Shown here: positions 60,555-64,000 of the stretch, one piece after another | Numbering within the stretch: the first letter of the stretch is position 1 | Layout: each line of letters begins with the position of its first letter | Origin: Sediminicola sp047612485 | GTDB lineage: Bacteria > Bacteroidota > Bacteroidia > Flavobacteriales > Flavobacteriaceae | Reading direction: 5' to 3' | Length of the DNA: 64,000 nt | NCBI GenBank assembly: GCA_047612485.1 | Contig: JBLGAT010000005.1 | Span: 5,381 to 69,380 of the forward strand | Position numbers and translations under genes: made by a program | The notes under the pieces: generated by a model | Told to the model about the DNA's origin: nothing | The model's input: the letters and a program-made list of their open reading frames with translations, nothing else | Database searches by the model: none

Positions 60555-61355
60555 TTAGTCACGTAACGAAAAATCTTGTCTTACATCATTTGGATAGATC
60601 AAGGTAGCGACATCATCACATTCACCATCACCCCAATCAATAGAGACAACCAATCCATTCTTGTTGATCTCCAAGACACCTTCCGTTAAGAATTCACATG
60701 CGAGGTTTCCAACCAATGGGTTTATAACATCTAGACTATATCTATTGTCCCCTTCATTTACCGTCCATTCTCCTGTGACACTAAAAGTGATTTCCTCCAA
60801 GGTTTCCCCAAAGGTTATAAGAACGCCCTTAGAGCCCATTACTTCCAATTTGGAACCATTGGCCTTAGTGATTGTTAAATCACTGGTCACATTGTATGCT
60901 ATAGAGTTTTGGTCGGTTCCCATTTCAATGGTGAAACTTCTGGTTCCATTGAATTCAATTTCACCTACCGAAAAATTATCATAGGTCACCCTAAATGATG
61001 CATTTTCACCTTGACCGGTGTATATAACGTTCAAGGTACCGTTAACATTCTCGTGTTTACGGATGTTACAATTTTCAAAGGTCATGGTAAAGCCATTATC
61101 ATCGTAAACTGCCATATAGCAATTTACGGCTCCTTTAGCCGACTTTCCAGAACCTGAATTGTCCATATAGGCTTCAGCTACGATATCATCTGCAATGCCT
61201 GATAGGTCATCCGCTTCTAACACTGTTTTTACTTCCGTTTGTGATAATTCTTGGTCCGAAGGTACGGAACTGTCATCTTTACTGCAGGAATAACCCATAC
61301 ATATAGCAATACCCGAAAGCAAGAATACTCCTCTTTTCAACATGTTTGTTTTCAT
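60555..61355 (-). CDS. Lipoprotein of unknown family
   Basis: This 266-residue exported lipoprotein has the signal LLSGIAICMGYSCSKDD. The mature part begins with an acidic helical stretch (DQELSQTEVKTVLEADDLSG) and continues with alternating beta strands to the end. Two cysteine pairs could form disulfides (GAVNCYMAVYDDNG / FENCNIRKHENV, and LACEFLTEGVLE / GDGECDDVATLI). I do not recognise the family; similar beta-rich lipoproteins are common in Flavobacteria. It is a single gene with a terminator. Confidence 0.75.
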   Translation of the reverse strand: MKTNMLKRGVFLLSGIAICMGYSCSKDDSSVPSDQELSQTEVKTVLEADDLSGIADDIVAEAYMDNSGSGKSAKGAVNCYMAVYDDNGFTMTFENCNIRKHENVNGTLNVIYTGQGENASFRVTYDNFSVGEIEFNGTRSFTIEMGTDQNSIAYNVTSDLTITKANGSKLEVMGSKGVLITFGETLEEITFSVTGEWTVNEGDNRYSLDVINPLVGNLACEFLTEGVLEINKNGLVVSIDWGDGECDDVATLIYPNDVRQDFSLRD

Positions 61356-61500
61356 ACTTATATTGGTTTATAAGTAGCTAACGTTAATGATCCTAAATTA
61401 GTGTGAATGGATAGTGCAAAACGATGAACTGCACTATTATTTAAACCTGTATAATTATCAAAAAAAGGAATGCCAAAATTTTAAAAGGAAAAATTAGGTA

Positions 61501-62850
61501 TTATTTTCGCTTATTGCGTTTGTTGTAGTTCTTATCGCCCTTAGTTTTAGGCTTCTTATATTTTTGGGCAATTATTCTTTTGTACGACCCACCTTGATTA
61601 ACTTTCTTGTTCTTTTCGCTTTTTTCATGAAATCCAGATCCCGCATCCTCCGAGCGTCCTTCTGGATTATTGCCTTCTATGATCTTAGGTCGTTCTTCCG
61701 GGGTCAATTCTTCAGATATGGCAACTGCTTCAGGAAATTCCATTACCGGGATGGAATAATCCATCAATACCTCAATGGCTTCTTTATAGGGAGCCTCCAT
61801 TTCGGTATAAAAGAGAATAGATTTCCCCAGTTCCTCTGCCCTACCCGTTCTTCCGATACGGTGCATATAGTTCTCAGGATAATTTGGGGTGTCAAAATTA
61901 ATGACATGTGAAATTTTGTCAAGATCCAAGCCACGTGCCATTACATCCGTAGCTACCAAAATCCTATTTTTTCCTTCATCAAACTGGTTGATGGATCGCA
62001 AACGGTAATTTTGGGTTTTATTGGAATGTATTACACATGATTCCTCGGCGTACCGTTCTTCCAAACACTCAAATACCCTATCGGCACTTCTTTTGTTGGA
62101 TACAAAGATCAGCACCTTGTGGAATTCTTGTTTATCCCGCAAAAGGTAATTCAGTAAATTTACTTTGGTATAAAAGTTGGGTACCGAGTATACCTGTTGC
62201 GCAATGTTTTCCAATGGGGTTCCGCTAACAGCTATGGATATTTTGGTGGGAATAACAAAAAAATCATTGATCAAAGCCTCCACATCATCGGTCATAGTAG
62301 CAGAGAACATTATATTTTGTCTTCTTTCAGGTAATAGCTCAAAAATATTGATCAATTGGAACCTGAAACCAAGATCCAACATCACATCCACTTCATCTAT
62401 TACTAATTTTTTAATCTCTTTCAGTTGTAGGGCCCTACTAAGGACCAAATCGTACAATCTGCCAGGAGTAGCTACTATAATGTCTGCACCTTGGGCCACT
62501 GCCTGGGTCTGGGTGTTCATATTTACGCCCCCATAAACGCCTACGACCCTTACGTTTAGATATTTGGCAAAGCTTTCAATTTGTTCCACCACCTGTACTA
62601 CTAGCTCCCGTGTTGGGACCATTACCAAGATTCTAGGATTGGTCTGTTTGGAAAACTTAAGGTCTTGCAATAATGGCAACATATAGGCAAAAGTCTTCCC
62701 TGTTCCTGTTTGGGCTATCCCGACCATATCCTTACCCGATAGTATCACAGAAAATGCTCCTTCCTGAATAGGGGTCGGTATATCAAACCCTAAATCTTCA
62801 ATGGCGTAATGAAGTTGTTTGGATATATTGAAATTTTCGAAAGCACTCAT
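61501..62850 (-). CDS. DEAD-box RNA helicase (RhlE-like), motif II DEVD
   Basis: This helicase of about 449 residues starts at the ATG at 62850 (MSAFENFNISKQLHYAIEDL); a longer frame to 62934 would overlap the promoter. Motifs are GIAQTGTGKTFAY, VPTRELVVQ, IVATPGRLYD, VIDEVDVMLDLGF, MFSATMTDD, LVATDVMARGLDL and HRIGRTGRAEE. Motif II has valine for the usual alanine, with the catalytic Asp-Glu kept. The C-terminal 60 residues are very basic (KYKKPKTKGDKNYNKRNKRK), as in RNA-binding tails of RhlE/CsdA types. It is divergent from recQ. It is the third DEAD-box helicase in this window. Confidence 0.93.
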   Translation of the reverse strand: MSAFENFNISKQLHYAIEDLGFDIPTPIQEGAFSVILSGKDMVGIAQTGTGKTFAYMLPLLQDLKFSKQTNPRILVMVPTRELVVQVVEQIESFAKYLNVRVVGVYGGVNMNTQTQAVAQGADIIVATPGRLYDLVLSRALQLKEIKKLVIDEVDVMLDLGFRFQLINIFELLPERRQNIMFSATMTDDVEALINDFFVIPTKISIAVSGTPLENIAQQVYSVPNFYTKVNLLNYLLRDKQEFHKVLIFVSNKRSADRVFECLEERYAEESCVIHSNKTQNYRLRSINQFDEGKNRILVATDVMARGLDLDKISHVINFDTPNYPENYMHRIGRTGRAEELGKSILFYTEMEAPYKEAIEVLMDYSIPVMEFPEAVAISEELTPEERPKIIEGNNPEGRSEDAGSGFHEKSEKNKKVNQGGSYKRIIAQKYKKPKTKGDKNYNKRNKRK

Positions 62851-62866
62851 GGGTAAAAATTTTTTG

Positions 62867-62874
62867 CAAAGGTA
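62867..62874 (-). promoter_or_regulatory. Bacteroidota -7 promoter box (TACCTTTG)
   Basis: An exact TAnnTTTG match on the minus strand lies 16 bases upstream of the helicase ATG, followed by CAAAAAATTTTTACCC. The arrangement copies that at 45257-45264 and supports the ATG at 62850. It lies in the 100-base region shared with divergent recQ. Confidence 0.6.
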
Positions 62875-62950
62875 GCTTATTCTATTGCATTCTATTTTTC
62901 TAAGGATTGGAATTAGTTTTATTTTGCAGAACAAACATTAAAAAAGTCCT

Positions 62951-64000
62951 TTGACCGATTCAAACACTCTTATTCCCACCCTAAAAAAATACTTCGGATT
63001 TGATAGCTTCCGCAACCAACAGGAAGAAATCGTCAACGCCGTCTTGGACCAAAAGGATTGTTTGGTGATCATGCCCACAGGTGGGGGAAAATCTATTTGT
63101 TTTCAATTACCGGCAGTACTGTTCAAGGGTATAACCTTGGTAATTTCTCCCTTGATCGCCTTAATGAAGGATCAGGTAGATGGGTTACGTGCCAATGGTA
63201 TCGAGGCCGACTATTTTAACAGTAGTCAAGCAGGAGAGGAACAGCAGCATATCTTGGAGAAAGTGATGAATTCAAAGATTAAATTGCTTTATGTGGCCCC
63301 GGAAAGCCTAGGTGCCTTGGAAAATATTTTGAAAGAACAGTTTATCAGCTGTGTGGCCATTGACGAGGCACATTGCATATCTTCTTGGGGGCACGATTTT
63401 CGTCCGTCATACCAACAATTATCTTTTTTAAAAAGAACATTGCCAAATACTCCGGTTATTGCTTTGACCGCAACAGCAGATAAGGCCACAAGGCAAGATA
63501 TTATTGAACAGTTGCATATCCCCAACGCCAAACAATTTATAACTTCTTTCGATCGTAAAAATATTGCCTTGGAAGTACGTCCGGCGAATGATAGAGTTAA
63601 GCAGATCATAGATTTTATAGGCCAAAGACCAAATCAATCGGGAATCATCTATTGTTTAAGCCGAAAATCAACGGAACAGTTGAAGGATAAGTTACGAAAC
63701 AAAGGAATAGATGCCCATTCCTATCACGCGGGGTTGAATTTTGAGGAGCGCACCAAAGTGCAGGAGGATTTTATCTTTGATAGGACCCAAGTAGTCTGTG
63801 CTACGGTCGCTTTTGGTATGGGAATAGATAAATCCAATGTTCGTTGGGTAATCCATTATAACATGCCCAAAAATTTGGAGGGATACTATCAAGAGATCGG
63901 TCGTGCCGGTAGGGACGGCACCAAGGCCAAAGCACTTTTATTCCACAGCTATGCGGATGTGCTGCAATTGCGACGGTTTATAGATGGTACAACCAATGAG
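62951..64000 (+). CDS. recQ: ATP-dependent DNA helicase RecQ, C-terminus cut by window edge
   Basis: The frame begins at a TTG (TTG ACC GAT TCA), the only start near the conserved beginning LKKYFGFDSFRNQQEEIV, and runs open for 350 codons to the edge. Helicase motifs are MPTGGGKSICFQLP (I), TLVISPLIALMKDQVDGLRA (Ia), AIDEAHCISSWGHDFRPSY (II with the RecQ aromatic loop), ALTATADKATRQDI (III) and GIIYCLSRKSTEQL (IV). VVCATVAFGMGIDKSNVRWV and YYQEIGRAGRDG (V, VI) follow. The zinc-binding and winged-helix domains and any HRDC domain lie beyond 64000. It unwinds DNA 3-prime to 5-prime and partners topoisomerase III in resolving recombination intermediates. A TTATTTTGC element is about 30 bases upstream. 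Confidence 0.95.
   Translation, partial: MTDSNTLIPTLKKYFGFDSFRNQQEEIVNAVLDQKDCLVIMPTGGGKSICFQLPAVLFKGITLVISPLIALMKDQVDGLRANGIEADYFNSSQAGEEQQHILEKVMNSKIKLLYVAPESLGALENILKEQFISCVAIDEAHCISSWGHDFRPSYQQLSFLKRTLPNTPVIALTATADKATRQDIIEQLHIPNAKQFITSFDRKNIALEVRPANDRVKQIIDFIGQRPNQSGIIYCLSRKSTEQLKDKLRNKGIDAHSYHAGLNFEERTKVQEDFIFDRTQVVCATVAFGMGIDKSNVRWVIHYNMPKNLEGYYQEIGRAGRDGTKAKALLFHSYADVLQLRRFIDGTTNE

Noticed and set aside
1..64000. tRNA, rRNA, riboswitch or prophage
   Set aside because: No cloverleaf with a T-loop GTTCRA motif, no rRNA core sequence, no phage structural or integrase gene was recognised by eye; a tRNAscan-SE and Rfam run would settle this.

Overview
The window looks like a chromosomal segment of a marine-type member of the Flavobacteriaceae (Bacteroidota). 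This is an inference from AT-rich DNA, several exact TAnnTTTG promoter boxes, a lack of obvious Shine-Dalgarno sequences, and characteristic families: DUF4251, DUF4382 and CHRD lipoproteins, DUF1080, VUT-type sensor kinase, BtpA, RhlE/DbpA-like helicases and FKBP. I see no rRNA, tRNA, CRISPR array, prophage or intact insertion sequence.

Layout. 1-6.8 kb: a desaturase cut by the left edge, a decayed quinone oxidoreductase, a Crp/Fnr regulator beside a delta-9-type desaturase, and a first pair of genes coding for a small beta-rich protein and a TPR-adenylate cyclase. 7-14.7 kb: a secreted metalloprotease, an exported methyltransferase, two membrane proteins (one ABA4-like), and a large sensor kinase with a single-domain response regulator. 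15-24 kb: a sugar isomerase-like protein, a second small-protein/TPR-cyclase pair, then BtpA, PsuK, PsuG and an RluE-type pseudouridine synthase, a decayed LuxR-like regulator and a GreB-like factor. 24-32.6 kb: a catabolic run (DUF1080 lipoprotein, D-threonine-aldolase-like enzyme, GltS-like transporter, CocE/S15 hydrolase), acyl-CoA dehydrogenase and an unusual SDR. 32.8-33.4 kb: a tandem array of tiny ORFs for 28-residue basic peptides, closed by a strong terminator. 33.6-45.3 kb: an exported protein, topoisomerase III, DUF2207/LemA, a broken beta-lactamase fragment against lpxD, dienelactone hydrolase and two DEAD-box helicases. 45.4-55 kb: a CHRD-cupredoxin lipoprotein, FKBP, BLUF photoreceptor, a five-gene redox/electrophile cluster with a Crp/Fnr regulator, a covalent flavoenzyme, a cupin and a three-domain AraC regulator. 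55-64 kb: a FAD amine oxidase, two convergent DoxX-like paralogues, an EamA transporter, lipoproteins, a GNAT, a third DEAD-box helicase and, divergently, recQ cut by the right edge.

The most distinctive content is the 28-residue peptide array (32876-33371), the twice-occurring small-protein/TPR-adenylate-cyclase module, pseudouridine-forming and pseudouridine-degrading genes side by side, and the DUF4242/cyclase-like/AraC regulator. The window also holds at least five decayed genes, which suggests active local gene loss. All assignments come from reading motifs by eye; no database search was run.
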